A DNA stretch of 64,000 bases from CAZPZR01 sp964591105 (GTDB lineage: Bacteria; Bacillota; Clostridia; Lachnospirales; Lachnospiraceae). The position numbers were made by a program, and so were the translations under genes. Location of the stretch: the NCBI GenBank assembly GCA_964591105.1, contig CAZPZR010000002.1, positions 1 to 64,000 of the forward strand, written 5' to 3'. The notes beneath the pieces are model-generated. The model did no database searches, was not told the origin of the DNA, and saw nothing but the letters and a program-made list of their open reading frames with translations. The first letter of the stretch is position 1. Each line of letters opens with the position of its first letter. Below, piece by piece: positions 1-9,983 of this stretch.

Positions 1-308
1 GTATCGGTATGGCGGCAAGTATGGGAGCATTCCTTCTTGCTGGTGGTACAAAGGGAAAACGTCTTGCACTTCCAAATGCTGAGATTATGATTCACCAGCC
101 ATCCGGTGGAGCTCAGGGTCAGGCAACTGAGATTCAGATTGCTGCAGAGCATATTTTAAGAACCCGTCAGAAATTGAATGAGATTTTGGCGGAAAATACA
201 GGACAGCCGTTAGATGTAATTAAAGTTGACACAGAACGAGATAACTTTATGTCAGCGGATGAAGCGAAGGCATATGGCTTAATTGATGAAGTCATCAAAC
301 GTCGCTAA
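1..308 (+). CDS. clpP: ATP-dependent Clp protease proteolytic subunit (5' partial)
   Basis: This is the C-terminal half of ClpP, the serine peptidase that forms the two-ring degradation chamber served by ClpX. The window opens inside the gene; the reading frame runs from base 3. The nucleophile motif AASMGA lies at the start, followed by the catalytic His in MIHQP and the catalytic Asp in the DTERDNFMS block, in the spacing expected for S14 peptidases. The TAA stop at 306-308 is 27 nt before clpX, so the two are probably co-transcribed. The start, promoter and N-terminal loops are outside the window. The assignment is secure from the motifs and from the clpX neighbour. Confidence 0.97.
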   Translation, partial: IGMAASMGAFLLAGGTKGKRLALPNAEIMIHQPSGGAQGQATEIQIAAEHILRTRQKLNEILAENTGQPLDVIKVDTERDNFMSADEAKAYGLIDEVIKRR

Positions 309-335
309 GATGTCCGTGAATCATGAGGTGAGAGT

Positions 336-1592
336 ATGGCAAGAATAGACGAACAAATCAGATGCTCGTTTTGTAATAAGTCACAGTCACAGGTACGTAA
401 GTTGATTGCGGGTCCGAATGGAGCTTATATTTGTGATGAATGTGTCGAAGTCTGCACAGAGATCATTGAAGAAGAACTTCGTTATGACAATGGTGAAGAC
501 TTGAATCCATTTTCTGGTATTAACCTTCTGAAACCAGAAGAGATTAAAGCGTTTTTGGATGAATATGTTATTGGACAGGAACAGGCAAAGAAAGTATTGT
601 CTGTTGCTGTTTACAATCACTATAAGAGAATCATGGCAGGAAGAGAGATGGGAGTAGAACTTGGAAAAAGTAATATTCTCATGCTCGGACCTACTGGATG
701 TGGGAAGACATTGCTTGCACAGTCTCTCGCAAAGATTCTGAATGTTCCATTTGCAATTGCTGACGCTACTGCGTTGACAGAAGCTGGATATGTTGGAGAA
801 GATGTGGAAAACATTTTGCTTAAGATTATTCAGGCAGCAGATGGAGACATTGAACGTGCAGAATATGGAATTATTTATATTGATGAGATTGATAAGATTA
901 CAAGAAAATCTGAGAATCCATCAATCACAAGGGATGTATCCGGTGAGGGTGTACAGCAGGCACTTCTGAAAATTATCGAAGGAACTGTTGCAAGTGTGCC
1001 ACCACAGGGTGGAAGAAAACATCCACATCAGGAAATGATTCAGATTGATACAACTAACATTCTGTTCATTTGCGGTGGAGCCTTTGAAGGAATTGACAAA
1101 ATTATTGAAAAACGTATTGACCAGAAATCCATTGGATTTAATGTTGAAATTGCAGCGAACCATGAACATGATGTGGATAAACTGTTAAAGCAGATTCTTC
1201 CACAGGATTTGATCAAGTTTGGTCTGATTCCTGAATTAGTAGGTCGTGTTCCAGTGAATGTTGCATTGGAAATGCTGGATAAAGATGCGTTGGTTCGTGT
1301 TCTTACAGAACCAAAGAATGCGATTGTAAAACAGTATCAGAAGATGCTGGAATTAGATGGTGTGGATCTTCAGTTTGAGGATGAGGCATTGGAAGAAATC
1401 GCTGAAACATCATTAAAACGTAGAACTGGTGCCAGAGGTCTGCGTGCAATCATGGAAAATATTATGATGGATATTATGTATCAGGCACCGTCAGATGAGA
1501 CGTTAAAATCATGCTGTATTACAGGTGATGTAGTAAAAGGAATCGGAGAACCATTGTATCTTCATACAACAGATGATTCTTTAAATGCATAA
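336..1592 (+). CDS. clpX: ATP-dependent Clp protease ATP-binding subunit ClpX
   Basis: AAA+ unfoldase that recognises tagged proteins and threads them into ClpP. The 418-residue product has the family's usual length. It starts with the ClpX-type zinc finger (Cys10, Cys13, Cys33, Cys36). Walker A GPTGCGKT is at 118-125, Walker B with the IDEID motif is near 182-186, and the KSIGF loop that docks on ClpP is near residue 268. The ATG at 336 follows a GAGGTGAG ribosome-binding site. It lies just after clpP and is closed by a strong hairpin terminator, so the clpP-clpX unit ends here. There is nothing unusual in the sequence. Confidence 0.98.
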   Translation: MARIDEQIRCSFCNKSQSQVRKLIAGPNGAYICDECVEVCTEIIEEELRYDNGEDLNPFSGINLLKPEEIKAFLDEYVIGQEQAKKVLSVAVYNHYKRIMAGREMGVELGKSNILMLGPTGCGKTLLAQSLAKILNVPFAIADATALTEAGYVGEDVENILLKIIQAADGDIERAEYGIIYIDEIDKITRKSENPSITRDVSGEGVQQALLKIIEGTVASVPPQGGRKHPHQEMIQIDTTNILFICGGAFEGIDKIIEKRIDQKSIGFNVEIAANHEHDVDKLLKQILPQDLIKFGLIPELVGRVPVNVALEMLDKDALVRVLTEPKNAIVKQYQKMLELDGVDLQFEDEALEEIAETSLKRRTGARGLRAIMENIMMDIMYQAPSDETLKSCCITGDVVKGIGEPLYLHTTDDSLNA

Positions 1593-1597
1593 TATGG

Positions 1598-1633
1598 GGC
1601 GGGTGCAAAGGTTTATTGTGCCCGCCTGTTTCT
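1598..1633 (+). terminator. Rho-independent terminator after clpX
   Basis: A 10-bp stem (1598-1607 with 1617-1626, two G-U pairs) with a GC-rich base is followed by TGTTTCTTT. It separates clpPX from lon. Confidence 0.8.
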
Positions 1634-1702
1634 TTGAATATGAGAATGGATAAAAGTTTGCGAAATGACTTCGGCAGTAGTATGTGCAGAAGTCAGGAAT
1701 CG

Positions 1703-1711
1703 TGATATGAT
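1703..1711 (+). promoter_or_regulatory. Extended -10 promoter for lon
   Basis: TGA-TATGAT at 1703-1711 is an extended -10 element about 27 nt before the lon start. No good -35 box is visible 17 nt upstream. No CIRCE element was seen. Confidence 0.5.
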
Positions 1712-1738
1712 ATAGATAAAGAAAGACAGGAGAACAAG

Positions 1739-4078
1739 ATGGAGAGAGAGATTATGAACTTGCCGACGCTGGCTTTGCGAGGAAAAGTAGTAATGCCAGA
1801 AGAAGTAACACATTTTGATGTCAGTCGTGAAAAATCTTTACAGGCAATCGAACATGCAATGTTGGAAAATCAGAAGATTTTCTTGGTTACTCAGAAAGAA
1901 GTAGAGATGGAAGACCCTGGATTTGAAGATGTACAGAAAGTTGGATGTGTTGCAAGCATTAAACAGATTGTAAAATTAACGAAAAAGATGAATCGAATTC
2001 TTGTGTCTGGTGAGACGAGAGCAAGATTAGATTCTTTCACACTTGAGGAACCTTATCTTCGTGCGAATATTGAGACAATGGAAGATGTGGACACTTCTGT
2101 AGAGGAAGTAGGAGCGGACATGAATCCATTGAATTTGGAAGCAATGATCAGAGGATTGAGAGATATTTACAAAGAATATCTTGCCAAAAATCCAAAGACG
2201 ATGAAAGAATTGATTGCTCAGATTGAACAAACGGAAGATATGACGAAGCTTGTGAACATTATTGGAGCGAGCCTTCCAATGTCGATTCCAGATAGACAAG
2301 CACTCTTGGAAGAAACGAATGTCATGCGCAGATATGAAATATTGTCTGAAAAGGTTGTGCATGAGATTCAGGTGAGCAACATCAAGGAAGAATTACAGGC
2401 AAAGATCAAAGAACGTGTGGATAAACACCAGAGAGAATACATTTTACGAGAAGAACTGAAGGTGATTCGTGAAGAACTCGGAGATAACAGTCTTCTGACA
2501 GATGCGGATGAGTTCCAGCAGGCTGCAGAGGCATTGGAGGCATCTCAGGAAGTGAAAGAAAAGCTGGAGAAGGAGATTAAACGTTTCCGCAATTCCATGA
2601 ACAGCCCGGCTGAAACTGGAGTGATTCGCACTTATATTGAGACCATGCTTGAGATGCCTTGGGATAAAATGAGCGAGGAACACAAAGATATCGCTTATGC
2701 GAAGCAGGTATTGGATGAAGAACATTACGGACTTGAAAAAGTAAAGGAGAGAGTGCTGGAATTCCTTGCAGTTCGTGCACTTACGAAAAAAGGAGACAGT
2801 CCAATCCTTTGTCTGGTAGGACCACCGGGAACAGGAAAAACGTCCATTGCCAAATCGTTGGCGAAGGCATTGAAAAAGGAATATGTAAGAATTTCTCTTG
2901 GTGGTGTGCGAGACGAAGCGGAAATTCGTGGACATCGTAAGACTTATGTTGGAGCAATGCCAGGAAGAATCGCGGTAGCACTGAAGAGCGCAGGGGTGAA
3001 AAATCCACTGATGCTTTTGGATGAGATTGACAAAGTAAGTAATGATTACAAGGGAGATACATTCTCAGCATTACTGGAAGTCCTGGACAGCGAACAGAAT
3101 TATAAGTTCCGTGATCATTATCTGGAGGTTCCAGTTGATTTGTCAGAGGTACTTTTTGTAACGACTGCAAATTCTCTGCAGACAATTCCAAGACCATTGT
3201 TAGACCGAATGGAAGTCATCGAAGTAAGCAGTTATACAGAAAACGAGAAACTTCACATTGCTATGGAGCATTTGATTCCAAAACAGCTGAAACGCCATGG
3301 TTTGACACCGGAACAGTTGACAATCAGCAAGAAGGCATTGTGGAAAATCGCAGTGAATTATACGAAAGAAGCTGGAGTTCGTCAGCTTGAGAGAATGATT
3401 GGAAATATTTGCAGAAAGGCTGCAAGAGAAATCTTAGAAAGTGGAAAACGTTCTGTAAAGGTAACAGAAAGAAATCTGGAACATTTCCTTGGAAAAGAAA
3501 TTTACAGCTATCAGCTTGCAAATGAAACAGATGAAGTGGGAATTGTTCGTGGGCTTGCATGGACCAGTGTCGGAGGAGATACGCTTCAAATCGAAGTAAA
3601 TATTATGCCGGGAGAAGGGGAAATTCTGCTGACAGGCCAGCTTGGCGATGTGATGAAAGAATCCGCAAGAACGGGAATCAGTTACATCCGTTCAATTTCC
3701 AAAGAACAGCAGATTCCAGAGAATTTCTTCAAAGAACATGACGTACATATGCATATTCCAGAAGGAGCAGTTCCAAAGGATGGTCCATCTGCCGGAATTA
3801 CGATGGCGACAGCTATGGTGTCAGCAATCACGGGAAAGAAAGTACGTGCGGATGTAGCTATGACTGGAGAAATTACACTTCGTGGAAGAGTGCTTCCAAT
3901 TGGAGGATTGAAAGAAAAGCTTCTAGCGGCAAAAAATGCAGGAATCAAAACAGTGCTGATTCCAAAAGAAAATAAAAAAGATGTGGATGAATTATCTCAG
4001 GAGATTACAAAAGGACTGGAAATCATCCCTGTGTCACATATGAATGAAGTGCTGGAAATTGCACTGGTAAAAGAATAG
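1739..4078 (+). CDS. lon: ATP-dependent protease Lon
   Basis: LonA-type protease that unfolds and degrades damaged and regulatory proteins in the cytosol. The 779-residue product has the N-terminal substrate-binding domain, a coiled-coil middle, the AAA+ module with Walker A GPPGTGKT near residues 361-368, and the C-terminal peptidase domain. The catalytic Ser684 lies in PKDGPSAG and Lys727 in [10 protein letters not shown], the expected Ser-Lys dyad. The ATG at 1739 has AGGAG six bases upstream. It has its own extended -10 promoter and is followed ten bases later by engB, so lon-engB and the next gene are likely one transcript. Confidence 0.98.
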   Translation: MEREIMNLPTLALRGKVVMPEEVTHFDVSREKSLQAIEHAMLENQKIFLVTQKEVEMEDPGFEDVQKVGCVASIKQIVKLTKKMNRILVSGETRARLDSFTLEEPYLRANIETMEDVDTSVEEVGADMNPLNLEAMIRGLRDIYKEYLAKNPKTMKELIAQIEQTEDMTKLVNIIGASLPMSIPDRQALLEETNVMRRYEILSEKVVHEIQVSNIKEELQAKIKERVDKHQREYILREELKVIREELGDNSLLTDADEFQQAAEALEASQEVKEKLEKEIKRFRNSMNSPAETGVIRTYIETMLEMPWDKMSEEHKDIAYAKQVLDEEHYGLEKVKERVLEFLAVRALTKKGDSPILCLVGPPGTGKTSIAKSLAKALKKEYVRISLGGVRDEAEIRGHRKTYVGAMPGRIAVALKSAGVKNPLMLLDEIDKVSNDYKGDTFSALLEVLDSEQNYKFRDHYLEVPVDLSEVLFVTTANSLQTIPRPLLDRMEVIEVSSYTENEKLHIAMEHLIPKQLKRHGLTPEQLTISKKALWKIAVNYTKEAGVRQLERMIGNICRKAAREILESGKRSVKVTERNLEHFLGKEIYSYQLANETDEVGIVRGLAWTSVGGDTLQIEVNIMPGEGEILLTGQLGDVMKESARTGISYIRSISKEQQIPENFFKEHDVHMHIPEGAVPKDGPSAGITMATAMVSAITGKKVRADVAMTGEITLRGRVLPIGGLKEKLLAAKNAGIKTVLIPKENKKDVDELSQEITKGLEIIPVSHMNEVLEIALVKE

Positions 4079-4088
4079 TGAGGGTATT

Positions 4089-4691
4089 ATGGTAATTAAA
4101 AATATTAATTTGGAAACCGTATGTGGAATTACAAGTGTGCTTCCGGATAATCAATTTCCGGAAATCGCATTTGCTGGAAAATCAAATGTTGGAAAGTCAT
4201 CATTGATCAATGCGCTGATGAATAGAAAATCTTACGCAAGAATTTCAGCAACACCTGGAAAAACACAGACAATCAACTTTTATAACATTAATAGTGAGAT
4301 GTATCTGGTTGACCTTCCAGGGTATGGATATGCAAAAGTATCTGAGCAGGAAAAAATTAAGTGGGGAAAATTAATCGAAAAATATTTGCACAACTCCAAA
4401 CAGTTGAAGGCAGTATTCTTATTGATTGACATTCGTCATGATCCTTCTGCAAATGATAAGATGATGTATGATTGGATCGTACAGATGGGATACAATCCAA
4501 TTATCATTGCAACAAAATTAGACAAGATTAAAAGAAGTCAGCTTCAGAAACAGATGAAAGCAATCAAGCAGGGATTGAATCTAGTTCCTGGAACAGTGAT
4601 TATTCCATTTTCATCTGTAACAAAACAGGGAAGAGACGAAATCTGGGAACTTGTAGAAACAGAATTTCTTTCAAAAGACGAAGTGGAGTGA
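4089..4691 (+). CDS. ysxC: Ribosome biogenesis GTP-binding protein YsxC/EngB
   Basis: GTPase of the YihA/EngB family, essential for large-ribosomal-subunit assembly in Firmicutes. The 200-residue product carries G1 GKSNVGKS at residues 30-37, G3 DLPGYG near residue 75 and G4 TKLD near residue 142. The lon-engB order is common in Firmicutes. It begins 10 nt after lon with a GAGGG ribosome-binding site and ends 4 nt before the next gene, which supports one operon. Confidence 0.97.
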   Translation: MVIKNINLETVCGITSVLPDNQFPEIAFAGKSNVGKSSLINALMNRKSYARISATPGKTQTINFYNINSEMYLVDLPGYGYAKVSEQEKIKWGKLIEKYLHNSKQLKAVFLLIDIRHDPSANDKMMYDWIVQMGYNPIIIATKLDKIKRSQLQKQMKAIKQGLNLVPGTVIIPFSSVTKQGRDEIWELVETEFLSKDEVE

Positions 4692-4695
4692 TTGG

Positions 4696-5838
4696 ATGGA
4701 AATCAGTTATCGTGAACAACTTGGAGATCATCGACCATATTGGAAGGTTATTGTAAGCCTGGCATTTAGTGTGCTTGCAACGGTAATATGCGTAGGAGTG
4801 GGAATCAGCCTGGTTTGGTTCTTTATGCCGTTTGTAGTAGGTTGGTTTATTGCATTTCTAGTAAGTCCGATTGTAAACTGGTTGGAAAAACGGCTGAAGA
4901 TTGTAAAGAAGCTTGGGTCTGCACTCACAATCATACTTGTACTCGGTGCTGTGATAGGAATCATTTATTTTGCAGTAAGCCAGATTGGACGTGAGGTCAG
5001 TACGTTATTGCAAAATCTGCCAGATTTGTACAATAGTATGGAAAATGGAATGGAGAGCATTGGTCAGGGAATGACGGGTGTACTTGAAAAATTCCCACTG
5101 TGGGTACAGCAGGGGATTCACCAGATTGTCAGCAATTTTGATACAGCGATGGGGGAACTGATGAACAAAATCAGTGAACCAACTGTAACAGCAGCAGGAA
5201 ACTTTGCAAAGAAGATTCCGTCAATTTTTGTGGGAATTATTGTAGCAATTCTTTCTGCATATTTCTTCGTTGCAGAGCGTGAGAATCTCATTGTAATGAT
5301 GAAGAAAATCTCCCCAGATCCAATTGTAAAACGTATGACGATTGTAATGAGTGGGCTGAAATATGCAGTTGGAGGATATTTCTTAGCACAATTGAAAATC
5401 ATGGGTGTAATGATGGTGCTTTTGATTGTAGGGTTTGCAATAATAGGAATTGATTTTTCATTTTTGCTGGCATTCCTGATAGCATTTTTGGATTTTCTTC
5501 CATTTTTTGGAACGGCGATTTCTTTTGTGCCATGGGCAATTTATGAATTTATGACAGGAGATTACCGAAGAGCAATTTGCTTATTGGTTCTGTATGCTGT
5601 CACACAGCTGGTGCGACAAGTCCTGCAGCCGAAATTCGTAGGAGATAGCGTAGGGCTGAATCCGTTGCTGACATTATTCTTAATTTATATTGGATATAAA
5701 GTAGGAAGTGTGTTGGGAATGATTTTTGCAGTTCCTGTGGGAATGATTGTGATTAATCTGTATAAATCAGGAGCGTTTGATTACATTTTAGATGATGTGA
5801 AAATACTGACAGAAGGCGTCCTAAGCCTGCGAAAGTAA
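4696..5838 (+). CDS. AI-2E family transporter (YtvI/PerM-like permease)
   Basis: A 380-residue polytopic membrane protein of the AI-2E transporter (UPF0118) family, with about seven to eight hydrophobic segments. The N-terminal pair of helices is followed by an amphipathic, less hydrophobic stretch around residues 100-165 (outside loop), and the C-terminal half contains the family's conserved block around LLAFLIAFLDFLPFFGT. Members export small solutes or act as Na+/H+ antiporters; the substrate cannot be read from sequence. It starts 4 nt after engB and is closed by a strong terminator, so it is the last gene of the lon transcript. Confidence 0.85.
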   Translation: MEISYREQLGDHRPYWKVIVSLAFSVLATVICVGVGISLVWFFMPFVVGWFIAFLVSPIVNWLEKRLKIVKKLGSALTIILVLGAVIGIIYFAVSQIGREVSTLLQNLPDLYNSMENGMESIGQGMTGVLEKFPLWVQQGIHQIVSNFDTAMGELMNKISEPTVTAAGNFAKKIPSIFVGIIVAILSAYFFVAERENLIVMMKKISPDPIVKRMTIVMSGLKYAVGGYFLAQLKIMGVMMVLLIVGFAIIGIDFSFLLAFLIAFLDFLPFFGTAISFVPWAIYEFMTGDYRRAICLLVLYAVTQLVRQVLQPKFVGDSVGLNPLLTLFLIYIGYKVGSVLGMIFAVPVGMIVINLYKSGAFDYILDDVKILTEGVLSLRK

Positions 5839-5916
5839 AAAAATTGTACAATATCGAGCCGCTTGATTTTGGGTGGAAATGACCTTTGAAAGTTCTCGCG
5901 GAAAATGAAAGTGAAG

Positions 5917-5955
5917 ATCCGGTCAGAATTTTTAGATTCTGGTCGGATTTTTTGT
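5917..5955 (+). terminator. Rho-independent terminator after the AI-2E permease gene
   Basis: A 13-bp stem (5917-5929 with 5936-5948, two G-U pairs) and a 6-nt loop are followed by TTTTT. Confidence 0.85.
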
Positions 5956-5981
5956 CTATCTGGGAGCAACTGTGCTATACT
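5952..5981 (+). promoter_or_regulatory. Promoter for the HAD hydrolase gene
   Basis: TTGTCT (5952-5957), an 18-nt spacer, then an extended -10 TGC-TATACT (5973-5981). It overlaps the terminator's T-tract. Transcription from here would begin near 5988, which supports the start at 6020 over an ATG at 5993. Confidence 0.6.
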
Positions 5982-6019
5982 GTCTGTTATGAATGAAAAG
6001 AGACGGTTTGGAGGAAGAG

Positions 6020-6724
6020 ATGAAAGTAATTTTTCTGGATATTGATAACACATTGCTGAGTTTTAATGAATATGTGAAGCAGACAATGAAAACTGGGTTT
6101 GCAGAGTTTGGTTTGAAAGCTTACGAACCGTACATGTATGATTTGTTTACGGAGGAAAATAATAAGCTTTGGCGACAGATTGAAGATGGAACTCTCACCT
6201 TTCAGGAACTTGAGAAAATCAGATGGAACAAGGTCTTTGAGGCAATCGGTATTTCTTTTGATGGTGTGGTATTTGAAAAATATTTCCGTGAAGCACTGCA
6301 TGAGAGCGCGATTCCAGAAGAGGGAGCGTATGAACTTCTGGAATATTTGAGCCAAAAGTATATTGTCTGTGCGGCGAGTAACGGACCTTATGAACAGCAG
6401 ATTCACCGGTTGGAGATTGCGAATATGAGGAAATATTTTGATTACATATTTGTTTCGGAACAAGTAGGTGCATCAAAGCCAGCAACAGCGTTCTTTGATT
6501 ATGCCTTCCGGGAAATCAATCAGGACAGGGAGGAACCAATTGCACCAGAAGAGTGTCTGATGGTTGGAGATTCTCTTACTTCTGATGTGGAAGGTGGACG
6601 TAGATATGGGATGAATACTTGCCTATATCAAAAGATGGTGTGGTATTTGAAAAATATTTCCGTGAAGCACTGCATGAGAGCGCGATTCCAGAAGAGGGAG
6701 CGTATGAACTTCTGGAATATTTGA
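6020..6724 (+). pseudogene. HAD-family hydrolase (YjjG-like), C-terminus replaced by a tandem-duplication frameshift
   Basis: Haloacid-dehalogenase-type phosphatase resembling YjjG-like nucleotidases. The start at 6020 is chosen because GGAGGA lies 5 nt upstream and the protein then begins MKVIFLDIDNT, placing the motif I aspartates at residues 7 and 9. Motif II (AASNG), the motif III lysine (SKP) and motif IV (GDSLTSDVEGG) are all present. At 6634 the frame enters the second copy of a perfect 374-bp direct repeat and shifts, so the natural last 23 or so residues are replaced by about 32 unrelated ones, ending at 6724. Removing one copy restores a normal 228-residue protein ending at 7080. 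The altered product keeps all four HAD motifs and might still fold, so this may be a variant rather than a dead gene. Confidence 0.8.
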
Positions 6725-7008
6725 GCCAAAAGTATATTGTCTGTGCGGCGAGTAACGGACCTTATGAACAGCAGATTCACCGGTTGGAGATTGCGAATAT
6801 GAGGAAATATTTTGATTACATATTTGTTTCGGAACAAGTAGGTGCATCAAAGCCAGCAACAGCGTTCTTTGATTATGCCTTCCGGGAAATCAATCAGGAC
6901 AGGGAGGAACCAATTGCACCAGAAGAGTGTCTGATGGTTGGAGATTCTCTTACTTCTGATGTGGAAGGTGGACGTAGATATGGGATGAATACTTGCCTAT
7001 ATCAAAAG
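6260..7008 (+). repeat. Perfect 374-bp tandem duplication inside the HAD gene
   Basis: Bases 6260-6633 are repeated exactly from 6634 to 7007, with the boundary G shared (6260, 6634, 7008). I compared the copies block by block and found no mismatch. The unit is not a multiple of three, so it breaks the host gene. Confidence 0.93.
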
Positions 7009-7080
7009 GGAGTAGGTGCGAGTGTGCCGGAAGGGGTGCATATGACTGCGGATTTGAGAAAACTGATGTTGTGGCTGTAA
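6634..7080 (+). pseudogene. Second, headless copy of the HAD hydrolase 3' portion
   Basis: This segment continues the original HAD frame to the natural stop at 7078-7080 and encodes the true C-terminus (GVGASVPEGV and following). It lacks motif I and has no ribosome-binding site. The nearest possible start is a TTG at 6619 without Shine-Dalgarno support. It would be expressed as useful protein only after the duplication collapses to one copy. Confidence 0.8.
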
Positions 7081-7118
7081 AAAAACTACGATAAAATAGT
7101 TTGATAGGAGACGAGAAT

Positions 7119-8498
7119 ATGAGTGCAAAGAAAACAAAAGATTTAACAACAGGGAGTCCTTTTAAACTGATTTTAGGATTTACGATTCCAATGTTATTTG
7201 GATATCTTTTTCAACAATTTTACAACATGGTAGATTCAATCATTGTCGGTCAGTGCCTGGGAGTATCTGCTCTGGCAGCGGTAGGTTCCACTGGTTCTAT
7301 TAATTTTATGATTAATGGATTCTGTATTGGTGTGAGTAGTGGATTTGCAATTCCAATTGCTCAGAGATTTGGTGCTGGCGATTATAAGAATATGCGAAAA
7401 TATGTAGCTACTTCTGTATGGCTATCTGCAGGATTTTCAGCGATCATGACTGTAATTGTGGGAATGTTATGTATGAATATTCTGGAATGGATGAATACAC
7501 CAGCAGATATTATAGATGGAGCCTATGCGTATATTTTTGTAATCTTTCTTGGTATTCCAGTTACATATTTTTATAACCTTTTGGCGGGGATTATCCGAAG
7601 TCTTGGTGATAGCAAAACGCCTGTATATTTTTTGCTGTTGTCTTCTGGGCTCAATATTGCTCTCGACTTCTTTACAATTCTTGGGTTAGGAATGAATGTA
7701 GAAGGACCGGCACTCGCGACAGTGTTTTCACAGGGGGTGTCAGCGGTACTTTGCTATTTTTACATGAAAAAACATTTCTCAATTTTGCAAATGTCAGAAG
7801 ATGAGAGAAGATTTGACAGAAAGAAAGCAAAAAACCTTTGCATGATGGGAATTCCAATGGGACTGCAGTATTCTATCACAGCAATTGGTAGTGTCGTACT
7901 TCAAACGGCGGTTAATTCGCTGGGATCTCTTGCAGTGGCAGTTGTGTCAACGTCGAATCGTGTAAGTATGTTTTTCTGCTGCCCATATGATGCGTTGGGA
8001 GGAACGATGGCAACTTATGCAGGACAAAATGTGGGAGCACAAAAATTGGACAGAGTGAGAGAGGGCGTAAAAATTGCAAATTTGATTGGATTTGCTTACG
8101 CAGCTGTTGCATTTATCATCCTGTTCGCGACTGGAGATAAACTGGCATTGTTATTTATGGACGGAAGTGAGACAGAAATTATCCGCCAGATACACCAGTT
8201 CTTGGTTATAAATGGTTCTTTCTATTGTTTCCTTACTATGGTAAATGTAGTGCGCTTTGCTATTCAAGGAATGGGATTCAGCGGTTTCGCAATTCTGGCA
8301 GGTGTATGTGAAATGATTATGAGAACGATTGTTGGATTTTTCCTTGTTCCATTGTTTGGCTTTTTGCCAGTTTGTTTTGCCAGTGGAACGGCGTGGATTG
8401 CCGCAGATTTGTTTTTAGTGCCAGCATTTTACTATTGCTTGCGAAAATTAAAGCGACAATTTGAAGCGGAAAATATTGGAGAAATTTCATACAAATGA
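7119..8498 (+). CDS. MATE family efflux transporter
   Basis: Multidrug and toxin extrusion family antiporter, 459 residues with about twelve hydrophobic helices in two similar halves. The N-terminal region (FKLILGFTIPMLFGYLFQQF, then NMVDSIIVGQ) is characteristic of the MATE/NorM-like group common in Clostridia. The start at 7119 is preferred because AGGAG lies 8 nt upstream; an in-frame TTG at 7101 lies before that ribosome-binding site. It begins 38 nt after the HAD gene with no terminator between, so it may share that transcript. The substrate cannot be predicted. Confidence 0.93.
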   Translation: MSAKKTKDLTTGSPFKLILGFTIPMLFGYLFQQFYNMVDSIIVGQCLGVSALAAVGSTGSINFMINGFCIGVSSGFAIPIAQRFGAGDYKNMRKYVATSVWLSAGFSAIMTVIVGMLCMNILEWMNTPADIIDGAYAYIFVIFLGIPVTYFYNLLAGIIRSLGDSKTPVYFLLLSSGLNIALDFFTILGLGMNVEGPALATVFSQGVSAVLCYFYMKKHFSILQMSEDERRFDRKKAKNLCMMGIPMGLQYSITAIGSVVLQTAVNSLGSLAVAVVSTSNRVSMFFCCPYDALGGTMATYAGQNVGAQKLDRVREGVKIANLIGFAYAAVAFIILFATGDKLALLFMDGSETEIIRQIHQFLVINGSFYCFLTMVNVVRFAIQGMGFSGFAILAGVCEMIMRTIVGFFLVPLFGFLPVCFASGTAWIAADLFLVPAFYYCLRKLKRQFEAENIGEISYK

Positions 8499-8507
8499 AA
8501 ATAACCA

Positions 8508-8536
8508 TTGTAAAACAAGCTGTGGGAACGTATAAT
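8508..8536 (+). promoter_or_regulatory. Promoter for uridine kinase
   Basis: TTGTAA (8508-8513), a 17-nt spacer and a consensus TATAAT (8531-8536) lie 43 nt before the udk start. Confidence 0.75.
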
Positions 8537-8578
8537 AGATTACGAAAGTGTCGAAAAAATGAAAAGATGGGAAAGAAA

Positions 8579-9214
8579 ATGGAAAGTATTATTATAGGAA
8601 TTGCCGGAGGATCCGGATCTGGAAAATCAACATTTACAAACAGAGTAAAAAAATATTTTGGGGATGATGTAGTTGTAATGTATCATGACAACTATTATCG
8701 CAGACAGGATGGAATTTCATTCGAAGAGCGTGTGAAAGTAAACTATGACCATCCCGATTCTTTGGAGACAGATCTTTTGGTGGAACATTTAAAAATGCTA
8801 AAGGCTGGAACAGCAATCGAATGTCCAGTATATGATTATAGTATGCATAATCGTTCGTCTGAAGTTCTTCATATTGAACCAAAGCCAGTAATCTTAGTAG
8901 AGGGAATTTTGCTTTTGGCAGATCCAAGAATCCGCGAACTTCTGGATATCAAGGTGTATGTAGAAGCAGATGCTGATGAAAGAATCTTACGAAGAATTTC
9001 CAGAGACGTAGAAGAACGTGGAAGAGATCTGAACGGAATTATCGAACAGTATTTGACCACAGTAAAACCAATGCACTACTTATATGTAGAGCCAACAAGA
9101 GCGAAAGCAGATATTATCATTAACAGTGGAAAGAATGATGTGGCATTTGATCTCTTTGTTTCAAAGATTAAGCAGCTTTTAGAAAGCAGAAAGATGTGGA
9201 AGACAGAACTTTAG
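8579..9214 (+). CDS. udk: Uridine kinase
   Basis: Phosphorylates uridine and cytidine to UMP and CMP in pyrimidine salvage. With the start at 8579 the protein is 211 residues, a typical bacterial Udk length, and begins MESIIIGIAGGSGSGKST with the P-loop at residues 10-18. The YHDNYYR block and the HPDSLET block match the nucleoside-binding region. An open frame extends upstream to 8495, overlapping the MATE gene, but a TTGTAA/TATAAT promoter lies inside that extension, so the longer start is unlikely. The ribosome-binding site is weak (GGGAAAG). The LUD-domain gene follows 12 nt later. Confidence 0.95.
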   Translation: MESIIIGIAGGSGSGKSTFTNRVKKYFGDDVVVMYHDNYYRRQDGISFEERVKVNYDHPDSLETDLLVEHLKMLKAGTAIECPVYDYSMHNRSSEVLHIEPKPVILVEGILLLADPRIRELLDIKVYVEADADERILRRISRDVEERGRDLNGIIEQYLTTVKPMHYLYVEPTRAKADIIINSGKNDVAFDLFVSKIKQLLESRKMWKTEL

Positions 9215-9226
9215 GAGGTCAGGATT

Positions 9227-9853
9227 ATGAATGAGAATACCAGAAAAAGAAATGCATGTCTCGCACAGACAGTAATTAAGGGATTAGAATCTCGTAATAT
9301 GTCAGGATACTATGCGGAGAGCAAGGAAGAAGCACTGGCTCAGGCGTTAGAATTGATTCCAGAAGGAAGCAAGATTGCGATGGGTGGATGTGTAAGTGCC
9401 AATGAGATTGGATTGATTGATGCGCTGCAGAGTGGAAACTATCAGTACATTGACCGCAGTAAGTTGGAACCAAGAGAAGGTTTGTTGGCAGCGTATGATG
9501 CAGATGTGTTTCTCTCCAGTGCGAATGCAATGACAGATGATGGAATTTTAGTGAATATTGATGGGAATTCCAATCGTGTATCTTGTATTGCACAGGGACC
9601 AAAAAAGGTAGTTTTCATCGTTGGAATGAATAAAGTCTGTAGTGATCTTGATGGAGCGATGAAGCGCGCAAGAAACGTAGCAGCTCCTGCGAATGCACAG
9701 AGATTTGAAGTGAATACTCCATGCAAAAAAACTGGAAAGTGTTTTGACTGTAAATCACCAGATACAATTTGCTGTCAGTTTTTGATTACTAGATTTTCCA
9801 GACACGTGGGAAGAATTCACGTGATTTTGGTAAATGATAATTTGGGATTTTAG
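9227..9853 (+). CDS. LUD-domain protein (LutC/DUF162-like)
   Basis: A 208-residue protein of the LUD (lactate utilisation, formerly DUF162) family. It has the conserved KIAMGGCVS segment, the ANAMTDDGILVNIDG block, and a GPKKVVFIVGMNK segment. A Cys-rich tail (CKKTGKCFDC, then ICCQ) could bind metal. LutC-type proteins take part in lactate oxidation through iron-sulfur enzymes, but LutA and LutB are not nearby, and stand-alone LUD proteins in Clostridia have no settled role. A strong AGGAGGT site precedes the ATG, and a terminator follows at 9884, so udk and this gene probably form a two-gene operon. Confidence 0.85.
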   Translation: MNENTRKRNACLAQTVIKGLESRNMSGYYAESKEEALAQALELIPEGSKIAMGGCVSANEIGLIDALQSGNYQYIDRSKLEPREGLLAAYDADVFLSSANAMTDDGILVNIDGNSNRVSCIAQGPKKVVFIVGMNKVCSDLDGAMKRARNVAAPANAQRFEVNTPCKKTGKCFDCKSPDTICCQFLITRFSRHVGRIHVILVNDNLGF

Positions 9854-9883
9854 AAAGTCCTAAGAATTTAAGAATGAATTAAG

Positions 9884-9917
9884 ATACACAGTCACGAAAA
9901 GGGCTGTGTATTTTTCT
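9884..9917 (+). terminator. Rho-independent terminator after the LUD gene
   Basis: An 8-bp stem (9884-9891 with 9904-9911) with a 12-nt loop is followed by a T-tract. Confidence 0.7.
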
Positions 9918-9923
9918 ATCTTG

Positions 9924-9932
9924 TGGTACAAT
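9924..9932 (+). promoter_or_regulatory. Extended -10 promoter for the ydcF-lac operon
   Basis: TGG-TACAAT (9924-9932) lies about 50 nt before the chosen start at 9984. The -35 region overlaps the preceding terminator and is weak. Confidence 0.45.
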
Positions 9933-9983
9933 AACCGAAAGTGAATGATAGGGGAGAATAAGAATTCATTGGAGGTTCAAAAG

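Noticed and set aside
5993..6019. Longer N-terminus of the HAD protein from an ATG at 5993
   Set aside because: It lies only about 5 nt from the expected transcription start and has no ribosome-binding site, while ATG 6020 has GGAGGA.
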